Source: Orobanche coerulescens (lineage: Eukaryota > Streptophyta > Magnoliopsida > Lamiales > Orobanchaceae). From it: 64,000 nucleotides of DNA. The notes below the pieces were generated by a model that had not been told where the DNA came from, ran no database searches, and saw nothing but the letters and a program-made list of their open reading frames with translations. A program made the position numbers and the translations under genes. Within the stretch, counting starts at the first letter, position 1; each line of letters starts with the position of its first letter. Location of the stretch: positions 110,531,501-110,595,500 of the forward strand of contig CM065811.1 of NCBI GenBank assembly GCA_033398695.1. Reading direction: 5' to 3'. Below, piece by piece: positions 45,226 through 56,766 of the stretch.

Positions 45226-46697
45226 ACAGATTACAGCTCAAAGGAAGAGCACATTACAAACGTAACAACGATGGTGCACACTCACCACATGAAATATCAA
45301 CACACACATGCAATAATGCAACATGATGATTATCATAATCTAACTATATTAATTTACCTCAAGCTGGAGACGCTAACCTTTCCACGACCAACCGCCCTGG
45401 ACGAATACATGGTTTATCCGACAATCCAAAATGATGTACAGTCCATAACAAATACTCAACCACCATCCCGAGTTCAACATCGACACGATAACTAGCCTTG
45501 ATATCCAACTCCTCATGCAATAGACGAAATTATAATTCACGTTCCCATTTCCATTAGACATCCTTAAAATCATATACATTATGATTTATCTTACATACCA
45601 CCATTCCGACAATTCATATATTCTATAATACCATTGCTATATGAATCATAAATGAAACGAAAACGAAATCATTTATTAACACTATGAACTGAGCAAGCAT
45701 AACTTGCCTCGATACCGATATGATGAAGTTGTTACTAGTCCCGTCGTCTTCATCTACAAGCTACGCAACCCCGACTCACCGCAGCACAACGATTAATATC
45801 AACGATCATCTAACGCAACCTAATACAATAATCAATCAACGATACGTTCGATAACAATCAACAACCGGTATAATCAACCAATCAAACTCAACGGTGTCTC
45901 GATCGTACGAAATCAAACCATATCAACTCTTATCAATACGAATACAAGCCGAACTTCGATAATCAATAGTTCTATCAACATCTACAACATTCTTGGTTCC
46001 GACTTCAATCTTAAATTCGGATTAACATGGCTCATTCTTTCAAATTCATAGGAATACAATTACGGCTATCATCATGAATAATCATATACCAAAATTAACC
46101 GTAATTCTTCCAATTTACGGACATATATCATTCAAGAATTCTTCAAGAACATGAACAAATCCATAATCACGTTTGAAGCCAACAAAACGACGTAATTCAA
46201 TGTGTTCTAACATCTAACCATCATCTAATCCATACTCCAAGGCATGTATCATCATATTCTCCAACATACGATCCTCCTAACATCAAGAATCGAAGCAATA
46301 CTACCAAGATCACCAAGAACAACATGATTCCATAATCATAGTCAACATATCATCATCTTCCTTTCAACATATAGTTCATATATCCTCAAGAATCGTAACA
46401 ACAATACCATAATCATCTTCATACGAAGAAGAACATCAACACTAACATCAAAATCCGAATTCAAGGAGTAGAGTTCATCAACATACCTTTTGAAGATGAA
46501 TAACACAATCAAACACTTCCAAAACTCCAAGAACTCCAAGTTTCAAGCTTCCGATCATCCTTATCAAAGTCCTAACAAGGGTATGAGGGTCTGAGATGGG
46601 TTTGAGAGTGGAGAGGGACGAGCTGGGGAGGAAGAAATGTGTTTCCTTTCGTGAGGAAATGAAAGTCCCGTTCTTACTTTATAAACTGTGCATCTCG

Positions 46698-47086
46698 TTA
46701 CGTACGTTAAGTCCCAAAGTTAACGTACGTAAGGCCTTTAACGTACGCTATATGTCCTATATAGCGTACGTAATCGTCATCCAGGGTAATCTGTACTATT
46801 TTGCACCTTGCGTTACGTACGTAATACCATCACCGTAGCGTACGTAATGTAGCGGTTGACTTGCTACAGTATCAACCCATATTACGTACGTAATATGCCA
46901 GCGTACGTAATGCCGGAGTTGACTCGCCTGTCCACATCCTGCGCCGAAAGCAGCCGACACCAGGCCCACCTGCCGACCACAGCTCGGACCTGCTGATTCC
47001 ATTCTTAACGTACGTAATGTACGCAGCTTAACGTACGTTAAGATTACTTAGCTACATACATAATCTCCAACATATAACGTACGTAA
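46698..47086 (-). repeat. Paired palindrome array, left giant LTR
   Basis: Doublets such as 46698/46721 and 47052/47075 (step 23) of TTACGTACGTTA and TAACGTACGTAA. TATA-like sequence directly beyond, on the minus strand. Confidence 0.9.
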
Positions 47087-47453
47087 TGGCTTTCATACTT
47101 AGCCATTTTTCTCCTGTCTGTCATCTCAATATACTGAATACGTACACGCGACATACTGAATACATATGCTCGTTCCGATATTATTTTCATACGATACTTC
47201 TGATGCACGATACCTCGAATACAACTGTCGACCAAGTACGGCAATTGTACAAATACTCATACAGTATATACGACATCGAAAAACAGACCAAGCATGTAAT
47301 ATCCTAGAATCAAAATAACCTCGATAGACATACTGGCACGGCTGTCACGATTTCCAAAATTATCCACTCATATCGTGTCGGTCCCACTCTGTACAGTACA
47401 TCCCAGATAAAATAATGCAAAAAAAAATCATAATGAAATTCTAGGATATTACA

Positions 47454-47844
47454 TATACAACCACTTAAATAAGTTTCGTCCTCGAAACTCAACACCTGCC
47501 ATAATCAGTATCTCAATCCCGAAATATCACAAAATCACGACACCATACTCAATAATCATCATCAAAACTGAAATAACTGAAAGAACATACCTACAGGTCC
47601 GTGAAGTCGATGATATTTCGTGATACCAGCATACGACTCCCTTACAAAGTCTCAACACACTAACAACGCACCGGCATCGCAAATACATCAATTTGAAAAT
47701 ATTTCAAAAATTTTGAAACCTCCAAAATTGGTTTGACACAAAAGTCAGAAAATCATTTTCAAAAGTAACGCTACTACCGCACCGGTAGAGCCACATAACA
47801 CACACGCCTGGGTTTTACGAAACCCAAGCTCCGATACCATTTTC
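47454..47844 (-). other. Interior (391 bp) of the giant-LTR element
   Basis: Minus strand: primer site near 47830-47844, non-coding leader matching 3976-4365 in content (the AAACCCGGGC, GGTGCGGTAGTAGCG and GTTTCGAGGACGAAACTTAT stretches), and a purine-rich end near 47454-47480. Confidence 0.85.
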
Positions 47845-50800
47845 TGTAACACCCCCAAAACCGACCGGGAATATTAAAGCGCCGTGGGCCCCTTATTGGA
47901 ACCCACAAGGCTAAAATAATTTTCGCAAACGTTTAAAAATGTCAAAAAGACCTTTGAAAGTACACACACACGCAGCGGATAAAAACACAGTCCAAAGAAT
48001 ACTGAAAGCCATTTTAAATATACACACGCAGCGGATAAAAACACAATTAGTTACATTTGCAGCGGAATTAGAAAAACCACAAAAGAATACATAAACCCAC
48101 AATCACGCGATAGCCAGTATCACCGGAAAGCTCATCCCTTCACGACCGCTACTAGTTCGAACTCCGAGTACCTAAAAGATAAAGCCCACGACGGGGTCAG
48201 CCATAATACTCAACAATGATAATGATCACATCACAAAAACAATTACATATCAATGTAATCTACAGAGTAAGAACATTCCCCATGTATTTTACCGAAGTAA
48301 CCTTACCAACCTGTCACAACCATTACAATATTTCTTACCGTAACCCACGCCTCGTGTCCTTAAGTGATGAATGAATTCAAAAGTAACCACCTGTACTGTA
48401 ACCGAAACGATACAAAAATTCCCAAACTTGTCATATCTCAATTATAGAATGATCTGGCCAAGACTAACTCTATCGGCTGGGTCGCACAATCGGATCCGAA
48501 TCCTGATAAAACCGATATCACATGTCACACCTGTAATCCAACTGTTCCGAGACAATAGCAGGTCCCGAATATCAATACAAAACATGCATGTTTACACAAT
48601 CAATAATGATAAAAAATTAATGCATCACAACGGAAATACCAATGACATGATATTTCCACACAAGATCGACAAAGGATCAACCACGAACGAGAATGCCATG
48701 ATGAGGTAACTCCAACAAGATCAATGAAGAATAAATAACCGAGAATACCGGCAATACGGAAAATCCCAACAAGATCAATAAAAGGTGGACAACCGAGAAT
48801 ACCGACGAAACGGTAAGGATCAACGAAGAATCAATAGCCGAGAATACCGACGACACGGTAAACTCCAACAAGACCAATAAGAGTCGACAACCAACGGTAC
48901 GATAAACTCCAATAGATCAATAAAGGGTCAACAACCGAGAATACTGACGAAACAGTAAACTCTAGAAAGATCAATAAGGACCAACAACCGAGAATACCAA
49001 CGATACGGTAAACTCCAACAAGAGCAATAAGGAATCGACAATCGAGAATACCAACGACACGGTAAACTCCAATAACTTTAATCAAGGACTAATAACTAAG
49101 AATACCAAAGGTGGGACAACTCCCAAATGGAATCAATAAGGATCCATAACGAACGCGATTACCAATGACAGGGTAAACTCCAACGAGATTAATAAAGAAT
49201 CGATGTCAAATGAGTTGACCATCGATATGGTAACTCCGAACGAGATTAATAAAGGTTCAATGGCGACAGATACATGAGAGAATAAAATCGTCGACCATAT
49301 ACAAATCATATATACGGGATTCCAAAGACAACTCGAATATCGAATAGATCCAATTGTACATGGACTGTGAACGACCAATCAATAAGACTCAAGATGGACG
49401 TCACGATACGCTCGATCCAGACATGTGTCCGTGTACAAGCCAACCACGAGTATTGATCAGGTACCTGTCTGGTCTCGTACCTAATCAGCCTCACGAAGTA
49501 TGTCTCGTATGCACGGTTCAATATGAGGTCGAAACCAACACAGGCTACACGTGCCCGTCCCGAAAATCCTACACATGAACGACCCGAACGTATCTGACTC
49601 CAGATATGCCAGGATACAACATGACAACAAATCTCAAAGAATTGCATATCCATCAAGGATCAGAAGACTTCCCAAAAGAGCAATAGTAACTCGATCATGA
49701 AAGACCGACACGACCACAATGTCGTATTTTCATCAGACAACAGTCCACATCATGCTCAACAATGCATATAATATTAACACATAAACCCCAAGGCAGCAGC
49801 CAAGGGTCACGGAAGCATCTCACAGGAATACCCCGGAACATAGGTGCCATTTAGGTCTTATCCCCTAACACAGTTCATGCAATCACAAAATACCCCAAGG
49901 TCGCAACCAAGGGTCACGAAAGTATCCACACAAGAATACCCCGGAACATAGGTGTCATATAGGTCTTATCCCCTAACACATCGGCCCAACAGATCACAGC
50001 TCAAAGGAAGAGCACATTACAAACGTAACAACGATGGTGCACACTCACCACATGAAATATCAACACACACATGCAATAATGCAACATGATGATTATCATA
50101 ATCTAACTATATTAATTTACCTCAAGCTGGAGACGCTAACCTTTCCACGACCAACCGCACTGGACGAATACATGGTTTATCCGATAATCCAAAATGATGT
50201 ACAGTCCATAACAAATACTCAACCACCATCCCGAGTTCAACATCGACACGATAACTAGCCTTGATATCCAACTCCTCATGCAATAGACCAAATTATAATT
50301 CACGTTCCCATTTCATTAGACATCCTTAATATCATATACATTATGATTTATCTTACATACCACCATTCCGACAATTCATATATTCCATAATACCATTGCT
50401 ATATGAATCATAAATGAAACGAAAACGAAATCATTTATTAACATTATGAACTGAGCAAGCATAACTTGCCTCGATACCGATACGATGAAGTTGTTACTAG
50501 TCCCGTCGTCTTCATCTACAAGCTTCGCAGCCCCGACTCACCACAGCACAACGGTTAATATCAACGATCATCTAACGCAACCTAATACAATAATCAATCA
50601 ACGATACGTTCGATAACAATCAACAACCGGTAAAATCAACCAATCAAACTCAATGGTGTCTCGATCGTACGAAACCAAACCATATCAACTCTTATCAATA
50701 CGAATACAAGCCGAATTTCGATAATCAATAGTTCTATCAACGTCTACAACATTCTTGGTTCCGACTTCAATCTTAAATTCGGATTAACATGGCTCATTCT

Positions 50801-52221
50801 TGCAAATTCATAGGAATACAATTACGCCTATCATCATGAATAATCATATACCAAAATTAACCGTAATTCTTCCAATTTACGGACATATATCATTCAAGAA
50901 TTCTTCAAGAACATGAACTAATCCATAATCACGTTTGAAGCCAACAAAACGACGTAATTCAATGTGTTCTAACATCTAACCATCATCTAATCCATACTCC
51001 AAGGCATGTATCATCATATTCTCCAACATACGATCCTCCTAACATCAAGAATCGAAGCAATACTACCAAGATCATCAAGAACAACATGATTCTATAATCA
51101 TAGTCAACATATCATCATCTTCCTTTCAACATATAGTTCATATATCCTCAAGAATCGTAACAACAATACCATAATCATCTTCATACGAAGAAGAACATCA
51201 ACACTAACATCAAAATCCGAATTCAAGGAGTAGAGTTCATCAACATACCTTTTGAAGATGAATAACACAATCAAACACTTCCAAAACTCCAAGAACTCCA
51301 AGTTTCAAGCTTCTGATCATCCTTATCAAAGTCTTAACAAGGGTATGAGGGTCTGAGATGGGTTTGAGAGTGGAGAGGGACGAGCTGGGGAGGAAGAAAT
51401 GTGTTTCCTTTCGTGCGGAAATGAAAGTCCCGTTCTTATTTTATAAAATGTGCATCTCGTTACGTACGTTAAGTCCCAAAGTTAACGTACGTAAGGCCTT
51501 TAACGTACGCTATATGTCCTATATAGCGTACGTAATCGTCATCCAGGGTAATCTGTACTATTTTGCACCTTGCGTTACGTACGTAATACCATCACCGTAG
51601 CGTACGTAATGTAGCGGCTGACTTGCTACAGTATCAACCCATATTACGTACGTAATATGCCATGCATAGCGTACGTAATGCCAGAGTTGACTCGCCTGTC
51701 CACATCCTGTGCCGAAAGTAGCCGACACCGGGCCCACCTGCCGACCATAGCTCGGACCCGCTGATTCCATTCTTAACGTACGTAATGTACGCAGCTTAAC
51801 GTACGTTAAGATTACTTAGCTACGTACGTAATCTCCAACATATAACGTACGTAATGGCTTTCATACTTAGCCATTTTGCTCCTGTCTGTCATCTCAATAT
51901 ACTGAATACGTACACACGACATACTGAATACATATGCTCGTTCCGATATTATTTTCATACGACACTTCTGATCTACGATACCTCGAATACAACTGTCGAC
52001 CAAGTACGGCAATTGTACAAATACTCATACAGTATATCCATCATCGAAAAACAGACCAAGCATGTAATATCCTAGAATCAAAATAACCTCGATAGACATA
52101 CTGGCACGGCTGTCACGGTTTCCAAAATTATCCACTCATATCGTGTCGGTCCCACTCTGTAAAGTACATCCCAGATAAAATAATGCAAAAAAAAATCTTA
52201 GTGAAATTCTAGGATATTACA
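47845..52221 (-). repeat. Giant LTR, right (5') copy
   Basis: Collinear with the left copy except for the inversion. Minisatellite 48660-49280; palindrome array 51460-51854; TATA-like box on the minus strand at 51438-51445. Confidence 0.85.
51460..51854 (-). repeat. Paired palindrome array, right giant LTR
   Basis: Same sites as 46698-47086. One block here reads CCATGCATAGCGTACGTAATG where the left copy is ~6 bp shorter (CCAGCGTACGTAATG), so the left copy lost part of a doublet spacer. Confidence 0.9.
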
Positions 52222-52226
52222 CGTAG

Positions 52227-52690
52227 GCACGTTTGGCCGAACCTCTATAAATCATTGTGTCGTTTATTTTCTGCTCTTTATATTTACGCTTACGCACAAC
52301 TGCGCTAATACCGAAATTGCTCTAACAATTGGTATCGGAGCGGTACCTCTAATAAGCGGCTTTAGATACGAGGAGTCGATCCAAATGAAAGGAGTATAAT
52401 CGGATAAAAAGCGTCTTGAAAGAATGACGAGAAAAATAAAAAGTAAAAGGAGGAGAAATAATAAAAATCAAAGAAGTCGAAAAGGAGAAAAAAAAGCATA
52501 CAAAAAGGGGGAAAACGAAGGAGTTGAAAAATGAGAAACGAAGAAGTCGAAAATGACAGAAAAAGAAAATGGGTGAAACTAACGAATCGATCAAAGCCGA
52601 AAACTTTTATACGTACAAATATATATACTTTTATTTTACAGGTTTTATACAATTCAAGGGTTGTTTTGTAATTATCAAAAAGGGGGAGAT
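52227..52690 (+). other. LTR c end (52227-52327) and interior 3 (52328-52690)
   Basis: The LTR resumes after the CGTAG duplication and ends TCTAACA. Interior 3 has the same gag-deleted structure as interior 2: primer site, leader, purine-rich tail and AAAAAGGGGGAGAT. Confidence 0.8.
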
Positions 52691-53909
52691 TGTTGGAATA
52701 TTTATTAAACATATTTATAAATAGAGTTTTGATGATTAAGTTGCTAAACAAAACAAAACAACAAAGGGGCAAAGCAAAACAACGAAGCAGACGAAGATGC
52801 AAAAAGCTGTCCAAACTGCATGCATAAACGCACGCTATTCATATTGAAAAGTGCACGCAGTCGAGCACGACTAAAGTACGTAATTCTGTCATGATAACGT
52901 ACGTAACAAGTACTTACCTGCAGTTCAGCCAACCTACCTGATGGGGATAGCGCACGCTACACATAATGATTAATGCACGCTATCGAAGTAGATTAACGTA
53001 CGTAGCACAAGGAGGTAAACATATGTAATGAGATTTCAAATCAGATGAATGTTGGAAAGAATCTGGTCAAAGTCAGCATATCAAACAGATAGTTTGACAA
53101 ATGAAGGCAATGGATATATTGGACTGGCGCACGCTACATTGCATTATTAACGTACGCTACAGAAAGAGGATAACGTACGTAACATGGAGGCATAACGTAC
53201 GTAAGAGAAGAAACGAAGCCACAGGACTAAAACTGGACATCGATAACATACGCTACATGGAAGGCATAACGTACATAAAGACGCTTAGCGCACACTATTA
53301 AGAAGAGGTAGCGCACGCTAGCAAGTCAGAAGTCAATAACGGCTAGTTGGTTGAAGAAGGCTATAAATACCACATCCTTGGTATTAAACCATACAACAAC
53401 ATTGAGCAATTCATATACACTTGAGATATCATTGTAAACATTATAGTTACTATCCTTGAGCATAAATTGAGAGTGATTGTGTGTGATACACTAAATCATA
53501 CACGAGAGGTAAAAGAAAAGATATGATCGGATTTGGTGTTATTAGGATTAAGGATCCGGCATTGTTAGAATTGCAATCGCTATCTTAGTGAGGTTTATCT
53601 AGTACCGATAGAAAGCTAGAGTGGTTGATTCCTTGTCCAATAGAAAAGGAAAACAGTTTAACTTGGGCCGAAAAAAAGACAAGTAAGAGAACGATTTACT
53701 CGGACCGATAGAAGACGAGCTTGTAACGGTAATCCCTCGACCGATAGAAGAGAGGTGCAGAGGTTTATATCTTAAGCCTATAGAAAAAGATAACGAGAGA
53801 GGACGTAGGCACGTTTGGCCGAACCTCTATAAATCCTTGTGTCGTTTATTTTCTGCTCTTTATATTTACGCTTCCGCACAATGGCGTTAATACCGAAATT
53901 ACTCCAACA
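52691..53909 (+). repeat. Non-autonomous copia LTR d
   Basis: 1219 bp, TGTTGGAATATT..CTCCAACA; TATAAATA at 53362-53369. The last 17 bp are part of a later 152-bp tandem duplication. Confidence 0.87.
52826..53320 (+). repeat. Paired palindrome array, LTR d
   Basis: Same doublets as in LTRs a-c; ends about 40 bp before TATAAATA. Confidence 0.88.
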
Positions 53910-54195
53910 CAATTTCGTCAGTTGTTGTCATTTTGTATTATCCGAGCAAGGCTAGTGGATGTTGTTGTATTTTATTTTGGCCATGTAGGCCAACCCTTAT
54001 CATTGAAATCCCATGTCGGAATATTGTATCGGACATCATAGTGTCCGAAATTGCTCCAACACAGTTTCATTAGTTGTTGTCATTTTGTATTATCCAAGCA
54101 AGACTCATGGATGTTGTTGTATTTTATTTTGGCCATGTAGGCCAACCCTTATCGTTTAAATTCCACGTCGGATTATTGTGTCGGACATCATAGTA
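53893..54195 (+). repeat. 152-bp tandem duplication spanning an LTR end
   Basis: Unit 1 starts CCGAAATTACTCCAACA at 53893 and unit 2 CCGAAATTGCTCCAACA at 54045. Both continue with host-LTR sequence (GTTGTTGTCATTTTGTATTA). The units differ at roughly one in ten positions. Confidence 0.8.
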
Positions 54196-54244
54196 GGGAC
54201 TGTGATATTCCTTTTTGGCTAGATTGATGTATGTTAGTCGCGTT
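53910..54244 (+). mobile_element. Host chromovirus-type LTR, fragment 3
   Basis: U5-like part with TTTTGGCCATGTAGGCCAACC, twice because of the 152-bp duplication. Ends with GCGTT, the left target duplication of the next element. Confidence 0.65.
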
Positions 54245-55412
54245 TGTTGTGTCAAGAATTAACACTCTCCGACCGGCGATCGCCTCGGAGATCGGGCGAC
54301 CGAGTCACTGCCGAGCAGCCGAGGCAGAACTGCCGACCAGCGACCAGGCGGCCGAGCCTTAACCCAGCGGACAAGCTAAATCAGCCAACCGAAGGTCCGA
54401 GGACAAGTCCCGGTTCCGAGCGATCAACATCAAATACGATCGTCTCTCGGTACCCGGCGACCGACTCCTTCCGACCGACAATCGGACGACCATCCCTCGG
54501 CACCTGCCGACCGACCCTTGGTGACCGACCGATGCCGACCCTCTGCAGCTGGCCGATGGCGACCTCTGATGACCAGCTAAGAGACGACCGCCTCATGTCG
54601 ATCAGGGCCGATGGCCATCCAGTCGGCAAAGGCCGAGCCTCAAGACTGGCACCACGTGCAAGAGCCGAGACAAGATCCGCGAATCTCGGATCATTGACCA
54701 CAGCCTGGCAGAATCTCTCCACCAGCCGACAAGCCGCCGAAAGTTGTGAGTAGGGCTGCATGTACCAGTGATTCCGCCGAAAGCTGTCAGTAGGGCCGCA
54801 TGTGACAGTGACTCCAGACGCGTGCTAGCTCCTCATTGGACCGCCCAGCTGGCGCCTGCCTCTTCCTTGGACTTTAGCCCGACAGCCCGGGTGATCGCCC
54901 CATTATAATATTGGTCGGCGGACGATCGCCCCATTATTATAATGGCCGGAAGGCGATCGCCCGCGAAAGGACAAGACCCGACTGCCACTATATATACAAG
55001 GCTCCCTGCACTTGGATTCTTCTTCAACTTCCTTCGGATTTCACGCAATACAGAAGCAAAACATGAAGCACTTGGCTATCTCCAACTCTTGGCAACAGCT
55101 ATCATTCGGTCTTACTTCTCCCGGCCTCTCTCATCAGGAAGACGATCGACGGGTACGAAGAACACCGAGCTTCGCTCAAGAGCCGGATTAACAGAGTCTT
55201 TTTACACTCATTGTATTTAGATTTCTCTCATTAATACTTGTATCCACGAATATTTATATTAATATCATCTCGCGAGAGCATTCAAGCCCGGGCCTAACAA
55301 ACCAGGCAAATCTTGTATTATTTATCTTCTCTCGGAAGTGGTCCCGCAATTGTTGTTTCTTGTCCGGCTTCCAGCAGTATTAATCTTTGGATAAATATTT
55401 TGGGCAACAACA
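54245..55412 (+). repeat. Tat-type LTR 1 of the composite
   Basis: TGTTGTGTCAAG..GGGCAACAACA, 1168 bp. U3 holds GATCGCC sites 31 bp apart (about 54893, 54924, 54955), then TATATATA at 54989-54996. The TCTCGCGAGAGCATTCAAG block is in R-U5. Confidence 0.88.
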
Positions 55413-55413
55413 A

Positions 55414-55431
55414 TTGGCGCTAGAAGGAGGG
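55414..55431 (+). other. Primer-binding site of the composite
   Basis: TTGGCGCTAGAAGGAGGG directly after LTR 1. I cannot name the tRNA with certainty. Unit B lost this site. Confidence 0.7.
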
Positions 55432-55541
55432 CATCCAACCCTCAAATTTTTTATACCTACCGTCCCGAAGAACACTCACAGTTCTCGGGGCAGATACTTG
55501 AAGTGACACTCACTGCACTTCAAAGAAATCTTTCAGAAATC

Positions 55542-56766
55542 ATGTCTTCCGCCTCCGCGTCGAAAAAAGCCGCTGACCACCGGCTGCACTCTGCCTGTCC
55601 CAGTCCGAGCCGCAGCCGATGGTGGAAGGCAGCCGCCGCGGTCGGAGACGCTCGATCCCATCCCTGGACGGCGGCCCAAGCCTCTCGCTCGATCAGCTCC
55701 AAACCAAGGAGCAAATCGACGAGGTCATGGCCGTCCTACAGGAGCGACGGAGTGCTCTTGACGCGCCTCCTGCTATCAGCCCCTCGGCCGCCCGCCGGAA
55801 GTCCAAGCAGAAGCTCAAGGCATTACTGGCCGAGCGATCGCCAGGAGGCTCTCGTCCGCAAGAAGAGGTGCTCGGCAGCCGGGGCACCTTTGTCTTCGAT
55901 CGCCTGGGCAGTGACCCGACCTGGCGACCGGGGCAGTCTGGCCCCAGCTACGAGACGACGGAACTTGAGTCCGTCACCAGGAGCTCAGCCTACCCGGCTC
56001 CCAGAAGGCAGCCTATCTGTCTGGCTCCCGCTCTCCAAATAGCCGAGGTCGGCAGCAGCGGAGTCCGGAGATCGGTACACGATCGCCTCGGCACCCGCTC
56101 CCAAAGCCGATCCGCAGCAACCGAGCCACGGCGATTGCCGCATTACAACGTCAGCTCGACGACGTGAAAGCTCTCCTGGAATCCAGGGCAGGCGCCATGA
56201 AGACGATCGCCGAGCCAAGCGAGCCGCTCGCGATCGACATCGAGCTCGCCCCCGTGCAGCACAAGATCGCTCCTCCGCAAACTCCTATGTACGAGGGGCG
56301 ATCGAACCCCCAGACACACCTGAGGAAGTTCAACATCTACATGACCGGGTGTGGAGCATCTGACGCGACCCGGTGCCGAATGTTCCCTCTGACGCTGGAC
56401 GACCTCGCCCACCGGTGGTACACTTCATTTCCACCTCAGTCCATTAGCTCCTTTAATGAGCTGGCGCACGTCTTCACGGAATACTTCGCCACCAGAGTCG
56501 TCCGGCCAGAAGGTCGCCTTTGCATGATGCAAATCAAGCAGGGAGAAGAAGAGTCCGACTCGGACTACATCGACCGGGTAGATGTGATCATCCTCAACGG
56601 CGAGCCCGTAAGCGATGAGACCGCCCTCTACGCGGTCCTAGGAGGATTTCAGGGTTTTTCACCTATGTTCAGGCATCTCACGAAGAACCAACCTACAACC
56701 TACGCAGCCTTCCGGGCTAGAGCCGCAGATTTTCTGGCCAGGCAAAGGTTCCTTCTTAGCCTATGA
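55542..56766 (+). pseudogene. gag: Gag of unit A, frameshifted
   Basis: ATG at 55542 (MSSASASKKAADH). The frame changes twice: once in the N-terminal part before EQIDEVMAVLQERRSAL, and by a one-base deletion near 56116 relative to unit B. The core frame (56164-56766) holds HLRKFNIYMTGCGASDA, LTLDDLAHRWYTS, FNELAHVFTEYFA and DYIDRVDVI, the Retrotrans_gag signature (PF03732-like). It stops after RQRFLLSL without zinc knuckle or protease, shorter than Tat-lineage Gag. Confidence 0.8.

Larger units (their letters stand above)
43040..47453 (-). repeat. Giant LTR, left (3') copy
   Basis: Plus-strand ends TGTAACACCCCC and GGATATTACA. Carries an inverted segment at 43653-43888 that the right copy lacks. 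Minisatellite block 43900-44520, ~102-bp duplicate at 45005-45225, palindrome array 46698-47086, TATA-like box on the minus strand at 46676-46683. 45300-46600 is AT-rich without a supported gene. Confidence 0.85.
43040..52221 (-). mobile_element. Giant-LTR non-autonomous chromovirus-like element, complete
   Basis: Flanked by CGTAG (43035-43039, 52222-52226). LTRs 43040-47453 (4414 bp) and 47845-52221 (4377 bp) enclose only 391 bp. Minus-strand orientation follows from the primer site ATGGTATCGGAGCTTGGG next to the right LTR and a purine-rich stretch next to the left one. Same family plan as 3915-10593. No coding sequence recognised, so proteins must come from elsewhere, presumably a chromovirus. 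Confidence 0.88.
25030..53909 (+). mobile_element. Four-LTR tandem of a non-autonomous copia (SIRE-related)
   Basis: LTR a 25030-26246, interior 1 with a decayed gag (26247-40336, interrupted by the Tekay element), LTR b 40337-41557, interior 2 of 365 bp, LTR c 41923-43039 plus 52227-52327 (interrupted by the giant-LTR element), interior 3 of 363 bp, LTR d 52691-53909. Outer flanks CAGTT (25025-25029) and CAATT (53910-53914) look like one target duplication with one change. No pol anywhere. The R-U5 repeats and Gag resemble the SIRE-type element at 14282-24256, which may supply proteins. Confidence 0.82.

Noticed and set aside
53941..54062. A miniature ~50-bp solo LTR (TGTCGGAATATTG..CTCCAACA) near 54014-54062
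   Set aside because: It looks like LTR ends, but a 152-bp tandem duplication that includes the LTR d terminus explains it better; unit 2 continues with the same host sequence.
54243..54761. ~169-codon open frame in the Tat-type LTR, with copies in the other LTRs
   Set aside because: GC-rich U3 with few stops; the frame is conserved only because the LTRs are nearly identical, and it ends before the TATA box, so it would not be in the element's transcript.
55503..56042. Open frame in a second reading frame over the unit A gag
   Set aside because: Shadow created by the N-terminal frameshift; only the frames with Gag motifs were kept.
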